Assembly: GCF_013314895.1 (NCBI RefSeq)
Contig: NZ_JABTYE010000008.1
Span: 1-64,000 of the forward strand
DNA: 64,000 bases
Reading direction: 5' to 3'
DNA from: Cupriavidus gilardii
GTDB lineage: Bacteria > Pseudomonadota > Gammaproteobacteria > Burkholderiales > Burkholderiaceae
Shown: piece after piece, positions 17,510 through 26,374 of the stretch
Numbering within the stretch: position 1 is the stretch's first letter
How the letters are laid out: every line of letters starts with the position of its first letter
Program-made: the position numbers and the translations under genes
The notes under the pieces: generated by a model
The model's database searches: none
What the model was told of the DNA's origin: nothing
The model's input: only the letters and a program-made list of their open reading frames with translations

Positions 17510-18397
17510 ATGCTCAATCTGAACGACCTTTCCCTGTTTGTCGCCGCCGTGGAACATGGCGGCTTTGCGGCGGCCTCCCGGCAGCTCGGCATTCCGAAGT
17601 CGACGCTGAGCAAGCGTGTGGCCGAACTCGAGCAGCGGCTGGAGGCGCGGCTGATCCACCGGAGTTCCCGCAGCTTTACGCTGACCGATGTCGGCCGTGC
17701 CTTCCACGAGCACGCGCGCGCCGCGCTGATCGAGGCCGAGGCCGCGCATGACGTGGTGCGCCAGCGCGCCGCCGAGCCGAGCGGCACGGTGCGGCTGACT
17801 ACCTCGGTGCCGGTCGCGCAGCAGACGTTGGCACCGCGGCTGCCCGAACTGGCGATCGCTTACCCCAGGCTGCATATCCAGCTGGACGTGTCCGACCGCT
17901 TCGTCGATGTCGCGGAGGAGGGCTACGACCTCGCGATCCGCAGCCATTTCACGCCGCTGCCCGACTCCGAGCTGGTGCAGCGGCTGCTGTCGTCCGAGCC
18001 GATCGTCCTCGTCGCCGCACCACGCTATCTCGACGCTGCCGGCCCCTTGCAGACGCCCGAGGCGCTGGCCGGCCACGACGCGCTGCTGACGGGTCCGATG
18101 GCGACAAGCTGGCGACTGGACCGCGATGGCGAGACGGTTGCGGTCAGTCCGCGCCGGCGCATGACCGCCAACGAATCGACCGCGCTGCTGAGCGCGGCCG
18201 TGGCCGGTCTGGGCGTGGCTTGCCTGCCCTTGTCGGTCTGCCGGGCGGCCCTGCAGCGCGGCGAGGTGGTGCGCGTACTGCCCGATTGGACTGCGGGCCG
18301 CGTGATGACCTCGATCGTGATGCCGCATCGGCGCGGGCAGCTGCCGGGGGTACGGGCAGTGGTCGAATTTCTGGTCGAATGCTTCGCCGACGAGTGA
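17510..18397 (+). CDS. LysR family transcriptional regulator
   Basis: This 295-residue protein has the N-terminal winged HTH (LFVAAVEHGGFAAASRQLGIPKSTLSKRV) and a periplasmic-binding-protein-like effector domain. The latter includes the GTVRLTTSVPVAQQTLAPRLP opening and a DLAIRSHF segment. ATG 17510 (MLNLNDLSLF) is preferred to an upstream TTG. It is divergent from the GST gene and probably controls it and itself. Confidence 0.87.
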   Translation: MLNLNDLSLFVAAVEHGGFAAASRQLGIPKSTLSKRVAELEQRLEARLIHRSSRSFTLTDVGRAFHEHARAALIEAEAAHDVVRQRAAEPSGTVRLTTSVPVAQQTLAPRLPELAIAYPRLHIQLDVSDRFVDVAEEGYDLAIRSHFTPLPDSELVQRLLSSEPIVLVAAPRYLDAAGPLQTPEALAGHDALLTGPMATSWRLDRDGETVAVSPRRRMTANESTALLSAAVAGLGVACLPLSVCRAALQRGEVVRVLPDWTAGRVMTSIVMPHRRGQLPGVRAVVEFLVECFADE

Positions 18398-18463
18398 GCT
18401 GAACCGATCGGTTTCCCGTCTCTTTTCTCCTCGTCTTTCTTCTCCCGACTGCCCCGTCTCCGC

Positions 18464-18490
18464 TCAAGTTTTCCCGTCAATTGCCGTTGT
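18464..18490 (+). promoter_or_regulatory. Sigma28 (FliA)-type promoter of the chemoreceptor gene
   Basis: TCAAGTTT (18464-18471), an 11-nt spacer and GCCGTTGT (18483-18490) match the flagellar sigma28 consensus TAAAGTTT-N11-GCCGATAA at 7/8 and 5/8 positions with exact spacing. Late flagellar and chemotaxis genes are commonly driven this way. Confidence 0.65.
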
Positions 18491-18563
18491 CTGACATCGA
18501 CCCCCGAAGCAATCGTCAGCGAACGGGCGGCAACACAAAAGCGAACAGAGCGAAACCGCATCT

Positions 18564-18588
18564 GCGCGCGGCATGTCCGCGCGCTTTT
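18564..18588 (+). terminator. Terminator-like hairpin in the chemoreceptor leader
   Basis: A perfect 8-bp stem GCGCGCGG / CCGCGCGC with loop CATGT is followed directly by TTTTCGTTT. Outer GCGAAA/TTTCGC pairing can extend it. It lies between the sigma28-like promoter and the chemoreceptor ATG, so it could act as an attenuator or end a short RNA of about 90 nt. Confidence 0.55.
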
Positions 18589-18625
18589 CGTTTCGCCGCG
18601 ATTCAATGTCCATCAGGTAGAAGAA

Positions 18626-20185
18626 ATGAAAAACTTGGGAATAGGGGCGCGCCTTGGCATCGGCTTTGGCGTGGTATTGCTGCTGTCCACGCTGATGACC
18701 GGACTAGGTGTCCTGCGGCTGCAGCAGGTTGCGGAACGCACGCATGACATGATGCAGCAGCCGCTGGCGAAGGAACGGCTGGTCAGCGACTGGTATCGCT
18801 ACATGCATACCAGCGTGCGCCGCACCACCGCGGTGGCCAAGAGCTCGGATCCGACGCTCGGCGCGTTCTTCGCGAACGAAACCAAGGCCTCGGTCAAGGC
18901 GATTGCCGATCTGCGCGACAAGATCGAGCCGATGCTGACCACCGATGCGGAAAAGCAGGCCTTCCAGACCATCCTGCGCGTGCGCGACCCGTACAACAAC
19001 TCGCGCGACAAGATCACCACGCTCAAGCAGGAAGGCCTGACGGACGAAGCGAATGCCGTGCTGGAAAAGGAATTCGTGCCGGCCGGCGACGCCTACCTCG
19101 GCGAAATCCAGAAGCTGCTCGACATCCAGCGCGCCAGCATCGACGCCACCGCGCGCGACATCCAGGCTGTCTACCAGACCGCGCGCAGCCGGCTGATCGC
19201 GCTTGGCGTGCTGGTGCTGGGCATCGGCATCGCGTTCTCGATCTGGCTGACCCGCGGCATCACGCGTCCGCTGCATCGCGCGGTGAACATCGCGCGCACC
19301 GTTGCCGCCGGCGACCTCAGCGCCCGCATCGACGTCGACAGCAAGGATGAGACCGGCCAGCTGCTGCAGGCTCTCGCCGAGATGAACGGCAACCTGCTGC
19401 GCATCGTCAACGAGGTGCGCGTCGGCACCGAAGCCATCGCGACGGGCACCAGCCAGATCGCCAGCGGCAACACCGACCTGTCGCAACGTACCGAGGAGCA
19501 GGCCGCCTCGCTGCAGGAGACGGCATCGAGCATGGAGCAGCTGACCAGCATCGTTCGCCAGAACGCCGACAACGCCAAGCAGGCCAGCCGGCTGGCGGTC
19601 GACGCCTCCGACATCGCGGTCAAGGGCGGCAATGTGGTCGGCCAGGTGGTCGACACCATGGACGAAATCCACGGCGCGTCGAAGAAGGTCACCGACATCA
19701 TCGCGGTGATCGAGAGCATCGCCTTCCAGACCAATATCCTGGCGCTGAACGCCGCGGTCGAAGCCGCGCGCGCCGGCGAACAGGGCCGCGGCTTCGCGGT
19801 GGTTGCCGGCGAGGTGCGCAGCCTCGCGCAGCGCAGCGCCACCGCAGCCAAGGAGATCAAGTCGCTGATCGACGCCTCCGCCGAGCGCGTCGAGAAGGGG
19901 TCGCAGCTGGTCTCCGAAGCGGGCCAAACCATGGACGAGATCGTGGGCGCGGTCAAACGCGTCACCGACATCATGGGAGAGATCAGCGCGGCCTCGGCCG
20001 AGCAGAGCGCCGGCATCGAGCAGGTGAACCAGGCGGTCACGCAGATGGACACCGTGACGCAGCAGAACGCCGCGCTGGTGGAGCAGGCGGCGGCAGCGGC
20101 GGGCTCGCTGGAGGAGCAGGCCCAGCGGCTGAAGCAGGCGGTGTCGACGTTCCGGCTCGGTACGGCGCAGATGACGATCGCCTGA
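18626..20185 (+). CDS. Methyl-accepting chemotaxis protein
   Basis: A 519-residue transmembrane chemoreceptor. TM1 is at about 10-30, followed by a periplasmic helical-bundle sensor of about 160 residues and TM2 near 190-210 ([15 protein letters not shown]). HAMP begins [11 protein letters not shown]. The signalling hairpin has the conserved tip ([32 protein letters not shown], written here in pieces: [13 protein letters not shown] then [15 protein letters not shown]). It ends without the C-terminal NWETF pentapeptide for CheR/CheB docking. The start has a GTAGAAGAA SD sequence. It is monocistronic, behind a sigma28-like promoter and a terminator-like leader hairpin. The ligand is unknown. 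Confidence 0.93.
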   Translation: MKNLGIGARLGIGFGVVLLLSTLMTGLGVLRLQQVAERTHDMMQQPLAKERLVSDWYRYMHTSVRRTTAVAKSSDPTLGAFFANETKASVKAIADLRDKIEPMLTTDAEKQAFQTILRVRDPYNNSRDKITTLKQEGLTDEANAVLEKEFVPAGDAYLGEIQKLLDIQRASIDATARDIQAVYQTARSRLIALGVLVLGIGIAFSIWLTRGITRPLHRAVNIARTVAAGDLSARIDVDSKDETGQLLQALAEMNGNLLRIVNEVRVGTEAIATGTSQIASGNTDLSQRTEEQAASLQETASSMEQLTSIVRQNADNAKQASRLAVDASDIAVKGGNVVGQVVDTMDEIHGASKKVTDIIAVIESIAFQTNILALNAAVEAARAGEQGRGFAVVAGEVRSLAQRSATAAKEIKSLIDASAERVEKGSQLVSEAGQTMDEIVGAVKRVTDIMGEISAASAEQSAGIEQVNQAVTQMDTVTQQNAALVEQAAAAAGSLEEQAQRLKQAVSTFRLGTAQMTIA

Positions 20186-20204
20186 TCGACGCAGTGACAA
20201 GCCG

Positions 20205-20233
20205 GACGGGCCGCGATGCGGCCCGTCTGCTTT
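20205..20233 (+). terminator. Intrinsic terminator after the chemoreceptor gene
   Basis: A perfect 10-bp stem GACGGGCCGC / GCGGCCCGTC with a GAT loop lies 19 nt after the stop codon. The following T-run is short (TGCTTT). Confidence 0.7.
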
Positions 20234-20426
20234 GGCGCGCTCAATAAAAGCGGCAATCCTTGTCAAAAGTACCCGCCTAGCCGAGACCGCCTCACGACGG
20301 CATCGGCTGTGGCGCCGTGGCGCGGATCCTGCGTGGTGGCGTGGCGCAGCCCGAACTTTGGGCTGCCCCCTGCACAGCCGAGTACATCGCAGCACTTGGC
20401 AGCACATCGCAACCGGAGGATCTGCA

Positions 20427-20939
20427 ATGAGCATCTTTGGCGAAATCCTGAACAGGCTGCGCGGCAAGGCGCGGCCCGAGCCTTCCACGCAGGCGTCCAC
20501 GCAGGCGCAGCAGCCGCAGACCGGCACTGCGGGCCAGCCGCAGACCGGCGCGACCGGTCAGACGCAGGGGGCCGCGCCCCCGGCCACGGCACCAGTGACG
20601 GCGGGCACCGGCGGCGGGAACACCACGGCCGGCGGTACCGCGGCCGGAACCGCGACCGGAGCAGCAAGCGCGCCGCTGTCGGAGGTCGACGTCGAGAAGA
20701 TCCTCGATGACCTGGCCCAGCAGAGCGGCCAGAAGCTGAACTGGCGCACGTCGATCGTCGACACGATGAAGGCGCTCGGGCTCGACAGCAGCCTGGAGCA
20801 CCGCAAGGAGCTCGCCCGCGAACTGCAATACAACGGCGACATGAACGACTCGGCCGCCATGAACACGTGGCTGCACAAGCGCGTGATGCAGGAACTGGCC
20901 CGGAACGGCGGCAAACTGCCGCCGGAATTGCGCGATTGA
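20427..20939 (+). CDS. DUF3597 family protein
   Basis: A 170-residue protein in three parts. A short N-terminal helix (MSIFGEILNRLRGKA) is followed by a low-complexity Gln/Thr/Gly/Ala linker (about 17-85) and the conserved DUF3597 domain. That domain contains VDVEKILDDLA, LNWRTSIVDTMKALGLDSS, KELARELQY and the C-terminal LPPELRD. The function is unknown; the family is soluble and helical. The ATG is chosen for its near-perfect GGAGGA SD sequence; the longer in-frame extension has none. It is monocistronic and ends at a bidirectional terminator. Confidence 0.85.
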   Translation: MSIFGEILNRLRGKARPEPSTQASTQAQQPQTGTAGQPQTGATGQTQGAAPPATAPVTAGTGGGNTTAGGTAAGTATGAASAPLSEVDVEKILDDLAQQSGQKLNWRTSIVDTMKALGLDSSLEHRKELARELQYNGDMNDSAAMNTWLHKRVMQELARNGGKLPPELRD

Positions 20940-20968
20940 TGCTCTCCGCGGCGGACCGAGCGAGAGAT

Positions 20969-21000
20969 GCGGGCCGATGGATCGGCCCGCCCTCCTTTAT
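20969..21000. terminator. Bidirectional terminator between the DUF3597 and MlrC-like genes
   Basis: A perfect 10-bp stem GCGGGCCGAT / ATCGGCCCGC with a 2-nt spacer is followed by CCTCCTTTAT. It sits between two convergent stop codons and probably serves both genes. Confidence 0.7.
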
Positions 21001-21010
21001 CGCGGGCGTT

Positions 21011-22489
21011 TTACGGCCAGCGCGTGTCGGGATCGAGCGGATAGACCGGCCGCGCTACGCGCTGGAACGGGAAGCGCTCGTAGCGCGAGCTGGTCACCCC
21101 CTCGCCGTCGCATTCGACCACGGCGCGTGCGATCGGCACGAACACTGGCCGGCAGTACATGCGCGATTTCAGCAGCAGGAAACGGGCGCGATGCGGGTCT
21201 ACGCCGATATGCGTGAAGATGCCGAGGTCCCAATGCTCCTGCGGCGTTTCGACGATCACGATCTGCGCCGCGCCGATATCGAGCAGGGCGCTGCGCCCCA
21301 TGCGGATGCGCTGGCCGGTATAGGTGGGACCGCTGATCACGTATTCGCCGTCGCCGAGCGCGGCGACCTTGCCGGTCAACGGTTTCGATTGCGGATAGAC
21401 GCCGAGCTGGGTCAAGGCGACTTTGTCGCCGACCGGCAGCGTCACCGTGGCGCCCACGCCGGCAGCGACCAATGCCGCCACCGCTTCCGGATCGCACACC
21501 GGCCCGACCGCAATGCCTGTCAGGCCCTGCGCCAACGCTTCGTGCAGCACGGCCATGTTGTCGCAAGTGCCGCCGGACATGCAGTTGTCGCCGTGATCGA
21601 GCAATAGCACCGGGCCCTCCCCCGGCGCGTTGGCGAGTTCGCCAGCACGTGCGATGGACTTGGCCAGCGGCTCGCTGTCGTAGACGAAGCCGGGGCGATC
21701 GTCCCAGATCTGCTGCGCAATGCGTTGCGCGACCGCGTCGGCAGCCGCTGCATCGCCGTCGCCGACCACGATCACGCTCAGGCAAGGCGCAGCGATATCG
21801 GCCAGGCCGAAGCCGGCCAGCACCGACACCCCCAGCATGCCTTCCGCCTCCGCCTGCTTGGCCAGCGCCAGGGCGCGCTGCATCGCGCCCTGATCGGTGC
21901 GGCTGCACAACGTATGCGTCAGCAGCGGCAAGCGGCGCCAGGCGACCACCGGCCTGGTACGGCCCGCGATATGGTCCAGCAGCAGCCGGCCCGCGTGCTC
22001 GCCGGTCTCGTACATGTCCACGTGCGGATAGGTCTTGAAGCTGACCGCCACGTCGACATGGTCGATCAGCTTCTGCGTAATGTTGCCGTGCAGGTCCAGC
22101 GCGACCGCGATCGGCGCGTCGGGCAGCACGGCCCGCAGCCGTTCGAGCAAGTCGCCCTCGCCGTCGTCGCTGTTCTCGGCCACCATCGCGCCGTGCAGGT
22201 CCAGCATCACCGCGTCGCAGCCCGGCGCGGCCTCGACGATCGCGTCGCACAGCGCGGTATAGGCCTGCGCCGCGACGCGGCCGCTCGGATTGGCGCCGGC
22301 GATGACCGGAACGACGATCTGCGCGCCGGTGGCCTCGGCAAGATCGATAAAGGCGCCGGCCGCAGTGCGCGTGCCGCGCGCGGCGCGGTAGCCGTCCTCG
22401 CCATAACGCGGATCGAACGACGCCAGCGGCGTGGGCACCGGCGAGAAGGTATTGGTCTCGTGGTTCAGGCGGGCGATCAGGATTTTCAT
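21011..22489 (-). CDS. M81 family metallopeptidase, MlrC (microcystinase C)-like
   Basis: This 492-residue protein begins MKILIARLNHETNTFSP, the hallmark of the MlrC/DUF1485 family. It carries metal-site segments MLDLHGAMVAE, ALDLHGN and LLLDHGDNCMSGGTCDN. MlrC completes microcystin breakdown in sphingomonads, but most family members are encoded with unrelated catabolic genes and act on unknown amide or peptide bonds. Here it is the last gene of a Liv-type transporter/M20 hydrolase operon, 53 nt after the amidohydrolase. I infer that it hydrolyses a product of that enzyme. Confidence 0.85.
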   Translation of the reverse strand: MKILIARLNHETNTFSPVPTPLASFDPRYGEDGYRAARGTRTAAGAFIDLAEATGAQIVVPVIAGANPSGRVAAQAYTALCDAIVEAAPGCDAVMLDLHGAMVAENSDDGEGDLLERLRAVLPDAPIAVALDLHGNITQKLIDHVDVAVSFKTYPHVDMYETGEHAGRLLLDHIAGRTRPVVAWRRLPLLTHTLCSRTDQGAMQRALALAKQAEAEGMLGVSVLAGFGLADIAAPCLSVIVVGDGDAAAADAVAQRIAQQIWDDRPGFVYDSEPLAKSIARAGELANAPGEGPVLLLDHGDNCMSGGTCDNMAVLHEALAQGLTGIAVGPVCDPEAVAALVAAGVGATVTLPVGDKVALTQLGVYPQSKPLTGKVAALGDGEYVISGPTYTGQRIRMGRSALLDIGAAQIVIVETPQEHWDLGIFTHIGVDPHRARFLLLKSRMYCRPVFVPIARAVVECDGEGVTSSRYERFPFQRVARPVYPLDPDTRWP

Positions 22490-22542
22490 CGCGGGGTCCG
22501 GTTGATACGGCGGTGGATCGGAGGCCGTGCCAGGCAGAGGCG

Positions 22543-23877
22543 TCAGCCCCGACGCGCGGCGTCGAGCATCGCGTGCAGCAGCACATTGGCGCCCGCTTCC
22601 AGATGCTCGGGGCGCGCGTCTTCGATCTCGTTATGGCTGATGCCATCCTTGCAGGGCACAAAGATCATCGCGGTCGGCGCGACTCGGGCCAGATAGACGG
22701 CATCGTGGCCGGCGCCGCTGACCACTTCCATTGCCGACAGCCCCAGTTGCGCGGCGCCGTCGCGCACAGCCTGCACCAGCCGCGGCTCGAAGGGCTGCGG
22801 CGGGAAGTAGACCACCTGCCTGACGTCGATATCGATGCCCGAGCGCGCGGACAGCGCGTGGCAGGCGTGATGCAATGCGGCGTCCATCGCCGACAGCACG
22901 GTGTCGTCGGCCGCGCGCAGGTCCACTGTCATCGACACGCGTCCGGGGATCACGTTGCGCGAATCGGGATGGACCGACAGGCAGCCGACCGTGCCGCGTC
23001 CGTGCGGAGGATGGTCCAGCGCGATGCGATTGACGATGCCGACCAGTTCCGACGCCGCCAGCAGTGCGTCGCGCCGCAGCGCCATCGGCGTCGGGCCGGC
23101 ATGCGCCTCCATGCCGGTCAGCACCACGTCATACCAGCGTTGCCCGAGGGCGCCCGTGACCACGCCGATCACCGTGTCGTTCGCTTCGAGCACCGGTCCC
23201 TGTTCGATATGGGCTTCGAAATACGCGCCCACTGCGCGGCCGCCGACCGGTTCCTCTCCCGCATAGCCGATCTCGCGCAGCGCGTCGCCGACGCGCACCC
23301 CATCGCGGTCCGTTTGCGCCAGCACATGATCCAGCGCGAATTCGCCGATGAAGGCGCCCGAGCCCATCATCACCGGCACGAAGCGCGAGCCCTCTTCGTT
23401 GGTCCATACCGCGACCTCGAGCGGCGCATCGGTGACGATGCCGGCGTCGGCGAGTGTGCGCAACACCTCGAGCCCGGCCAGCACGCCATAGTTGCCGTCG
23501 AACTTGCCGCCGGTCGGTTGCGTATCGATATGGCTGCCGGTCATCACCGGAGGCAGCGTGTCGTCGCGGCCGGGCCGGCGTGCAAAGATGTTGCCGATCG
23601 CATCGACGCGTACCGTGCAGCCGATCGCCTTCGCCTCGGCAACGAAGAAGTCGCGCCCCTGGCGATCAAGGTCAGTCAGCGCGAGCCGGCAGACGCCGCC
23701 TTTGGGCGTCGCGCCGATCTGCGCCAGCCGCATCAACGCGTCCCACAGGCGGGCGCCGTCGATACGCAGCGCCGCGGTGCCGGCCTGTGCGTTGCCGCCC
23801 TGTGCGGTCCCGGCCCGGGTGTTGTTGGTGGTGTCTTCTGCCATGTCCGTCGACTCTCGTCCGCTACGTCGTTCCAT
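22543..23877 (-). CDS. Zn-dependent M20 family hydrolase (allantoate/N-carbamoyl amino acid amidohydrolase type)
   Basis: A 444-residue enzyme with the M20 two-domain layout. Metal and catalytic segments are GSHIDTQPTGGKFDGNYG, WTNEEGSRFVP (general-base Glu) and HIEQGP. The lid domain carries GMEAHAGPTPM. These are the signatures of the allantoate amidohydrolase, beta-ureidopropionase and L-N-carbamoylase group. The ATG at 23877 directly follows the stop of the upstream ATPase gene (TGA then ATG), suggesting coupling; ATG 23844 is an alternative. It should release an amino acid from an N-carbamoyl or similar precursor imported by the adjacent transporter. Confidence 0.87.
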   Translation of the reverse strand: MERRSGRESTDMAEDTTNNTRAGTAQGGNAQAGTAALRIDGARLWDALMRLAQIGATPKGGVCRLALTDLDRQGRDFFVAEAKAIGCTVRVDAIGNIFARRPGRDDTLPPVMTGSHIDTQPTGGKFDGNYGVLAGLEVLRTLADAGIVTDAPLEVAVWTNEEGSRFVPVMMGSGAFIGEFALDHVLAQTDRDGVRVGDALREIGYAGEEPVGGRAVGAYFEAHIEQGPVLEANDTVIGVVTGALGQRWYDVVLTGMEAHAGPTPMALRRDALLAASELVGIVNRIALDHPPHGRGTVGCLSVHPDSRNVIPGRVSMTVDLRAADDTVLSAMDAALHHACHALSARSGIDIDVRQVVYFPPQPFEPRLVQAVRDGAAQLGLSAMEVVSGAGHDAVYLARVAPTAMIFVPCKDGISHNEIEDARPEHLEAGANVLLHAMLDAARRG

Positions 23878-24585
23878 TCAGGCCGCCAGGCCGACGCCGA
23901 GGTAGCGGTCCTTGACCGCCTCGTCGGCGATGAACTCGGCATTGCTGCCGGTGTAGACCACCGCGCCCTGTTCGATGATCACGTGCCGATCGGCCAGCTG
24001 CGTGCAGACCTCCAGGTTCTGTTCGACCAGAAGAATCGGCACGCCGGCCGCGCGGATCGCCTTCAACTGCGCGACGATCTCCTCGACGATCACCGGTGCC
24101 AGCCCTTCCACGGGTTCGTCCAGCATCAGCAGACGGGGATGATTCATCAGCGCGCGGGCAATGGCCAGCATCTGCTGCTCCCCGCCCGAGAGATTCGCGC
24201 CGCTGTTGCGGCGGCGCTCGCGCAGGCGCGGAAATATCTGGTACACGTCGTGTAGTTGCCACGGAGAATCGCGCCGGGCACCGAGCTTCAGGTTCTCCTC
24301 GACGGTCAGCAGCTTGAAGATGCCGCGATGCTCCGGCACGAAGCAAAGCCCCTGCGCGGCAATGCGATGGGGCGGCAGTCCGGTGATATCGTTGCCGCGA
24401 AACAGCACGCGGCCACCGCGCGGCGGCACCACGCCGGCGATCGCCTTCAGCGTAGTGGACTTGCCTGCGCCGTTGCGTCCCAGCAGCGTGACCAGCTCGC
24501 CCTCGCCCACCGCGAGCGACACGCCCTGCAGCACGTGGCTCTTGCCGTAGTAGCCGTGGATGCCTTGCACATCGAGCATCGTCAT
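23878..24585 (-). CDS. livF: Branched-chain-type ABC transporter ATP-binding protein (LivF-like)
   Basis: A 235-residue ABC ATPase with Walker A GRNGAGKST, signature LSGGEQQM, Walker B LLMLDEPVEGLAP and the H-loop region. The LCFVPEHRGIFKLLTVEENL segment is characteristic of LivF-type subunits. The ATG overlaps the preceding ATPase stop as ATGA. It forms the ATPase heterodimer with the LivG-like protein. The symbol denotes the family, not proven substrate. Confidence 0.9.
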   Translation of the reverse strand: MTMLDVQGIHGYYGKSHVLQGVSLAVGEGELVTLLGRNGAGKSTTLKAIAGVVPPRGGRVLFRGNDITGLPPHRIAAQGLCFVPEHRGIFKLLTVEENLKLGARRDSPWQLHDVYQIFPRLRERRRNSGANLSGGEQQMLAIARALMNHPRLLMLDEPVEGLAPVIVEEIVAQLKAIRAAGVPILLVEQNLEVCTQLADRHVIIEQGAVVYTGSNAEFIADEAVKDRYLGVGLAA

Positions 24586-25349
24586 CGCTGCCCTCCGGTG
24601 ATCATGTTGCCCAGATAAGCGGCGCGCACGCGTGGGTCGCCGCGCACGCTGTCGGGCGGGCCTTCCATCAGCACCTTGCCCTGCTGCATCACGGTGATGG
24701 TGTCGGAGATGTCCATCACGATGTCCATATTGTGTTCGATCAGCACGACGGTATGGTCCTCTGCCAGCCCGCGGATCAGCCGCTTCATCGCACCAAGATC
24801 GTCGACGCCCATGCCCGAGGTCGGCTCGTCGAGGAAGATCGCGCGCGGCCGCGCGGCGAGCGCCATGCCGACTTCGAGCCGGCGTTGCTGGCCGTGCGAC
24901 AGCGCACCGGCCACCGCATCGGCGACGCGGGCCAGCTCCAGCCGCTGCAGCACGCGCTCGACGGTATCGGCGCAAGCGAGCTCGCCCACCGGCCGGCGCC
25001 AGCAGTTCATCGCGCGCCGCGGCTGCGTGCCGAGCGCCGCCAGCCGCAGGTTCTCGCGCACCGACAGGCTGGGGAACAGACTGGTGACCTGGAACGAGCG
25101 CGCGATGCCCCGCTGCACGCGCTGATAGTCGGTCTCGCCGGTGACGTCGTGTCCATCGAAGACGATACGCCCGCTGGTGACGCTGCGCGTGCCGGTCAGC
25201 ATATGGAACAGCGTGGTCTTGCCGGCGCCGTTCGGCCCGATCACCGAATGCACGGTGCCCGGCATCACGCGCAGATCCACGCCGCCAAGGGCCATGAACT
25301 TGCCGTACTGCTTGACCACGCCGGTGGCCTCGAGGATCGGGGCGGTCAT
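24582..25349 (-). CDS. livG: Branched-chain-type ABC transporter ATP-binding protein (LivG-like)
   Basis: A 255-residue ABC ATPase with Walker A GPNGAGKTT, a Q-loop in SFQVTSLFPSLSVRENL, signature LSHGQQRRLEV, Walker B AIFLDEPTSGMG and H-loop IEHNMDIV. The signature has His where Gly is usual, as in several LivG relatives. It overlaps both its operon neighbours by 4 nt (ATGA). Confidence 0.9.
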   Translation of the reverse strand: MTAPILEATGVVKQYGKFMALGGVDLRVMPGTVHSVIGPNGAGKTTLFHMLTGTRSVTSGRIVFDGHDVTGETDYQRVQRGIARSFQVTSLFPSLSVRENLRLAALGTQPRRAMNCWRRPVGELACADTVERVLQRLELARVADAVAGALSHGQQRRLEVGMALAARPRAIFLDEPTSGMGVDDLGAMKRLIRGLAEDHTVVLIEHNMDIVMDISDTITVMQQGKVLMEGPPDSVRGDPRVRAAYLGNMITGGQR

Positions 25350-26374
25350 GCGCGTTCCTCCCTTGCGGTGACTGCTTCCGTGGCGACTCCCGCGGCGGCT
25401 TCCGTGTCGGGGCCGATCGCGGCCGGCTCGCGGCGGATGCCGCGCAGCCGCAGCCAGATCGTCGTGCCCAGGCCCCACAGGCCGCGCTGCATGAACAGGC
25501 TGACCGCGATCAGCAGGAAGCCGAGCAGCATCAGCCAGCGCGGCCACAGCGTCGACAGCCAGTCGGCCAGCAGCACATAAAAGGCGGCGCCCAGCACCGA
25601 GGCGAACACGTTGGCGGTACCGCCGATCACCGTCATGATCAGGATCATCTCGCTGACGTGGTAGTCGATATTGGCCAGCGGCGCGATGCCGGTCAGCATC
25701 GCGTGCAGGCCGCCGGCAAGGCCCGTCACCGCGCCCGAGATCACGAAGGCCAGCAGCTTGAATGCCTTGACGTTGTAGCCGACCGCGAGCGCACGCTCCT
25801 CGTTGTCGCGGATCGCCAGCAGCGTGCGGCCGAACACCGAATCGGTGACGCGCAGCACCAGGAAAAACACCAACAGGAACAGCACCGCGACGAAGCCGTA
25901 GAACTGCCACGGCGAGGCGAGCGACAGCAGCTCGCGGCCGGCAATCGACAGCGCGGGCCGGGGAATGTCCAGCAGGCCGTTGTCGCCGCCCGTCAGCGAC
26001 GGCACCGAATAGGCCAGGAAATAGAACATCTGCGAGAACGCCAGCGTCAGCATCACGAAGTAGGTGCCGCGCTGCCGGATCGAGAACCAGCCGACCAGCG
26101 CCGCCGCAACCGCGCCGATGGCGATCGCCAGGGCCAGCGACAGCGGCACGGGCAAGGCGATGCGGGTCAGGGCGAGCCCCAGCGAATAGCTGCCCAGACC
26201 GAAGAAGATGCCCTGGCCGAACGACAGCAGGCCCGTATAGCCGAGCAGCAGATTGCAGGCCATCACCGCCATCGCGTAGATCAGCACCTCGGTCGCCAGC
26301 GTGCCGGAGCGCAGGGTCAGCGGCAGCAGCAGCGTGACGGCCAGCGCCAGCCACCAGAATCGATACGCCATCAT
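25346..26374 (-). CDS. livM: Branched-chain-type ABC transporter permease (LivM-like)
   Basis: This 342-residue polytopic membrane protein has about ten hydrophobic helices. The LivM signatures are LLLGYTGLLSFGQGIFFGLGSY (given here as LLLGYTGLLSF then GQGIFFGLG) and the EAA-like loop RDNEERALAVGYNV. The C-terminal tail after residue 315 is cytoplasmic. The start overlaps the LivH-like stop (ATGA). It pairs with LivH to form the channel. Confidence 0.9.
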   Translation of the reverse strand: MMAYRFWWLALAVTLLLPLTLRSGTLATEVLIYAMAVMACNLLLGYTGLLSFGQGIFFGLGSYSLGLALTRIALPVPLSLALAIAIGAVAAALVGWFSIRQRGTYFVMLTLAFSQMFYFLAYSVPSLTGGDNGLLDIPRPALSIAGRELLSLASPWQFYGFVAVLFLLVFFLVLRVTDSVFGRTLLAIRDNEERALAVGYNVKAFKLLAFVISGAVTGLAGGLHAMLTGIAPLANIDYHVSEMILIMTVIGGTANVFASVLGAAFYVLLADWLSTLWPRWLMLLGFLLIAVSLFMQRGLWGLGTTIWLRLRGIRREPAAIGPDTEAAAGVATEAVTAREERA

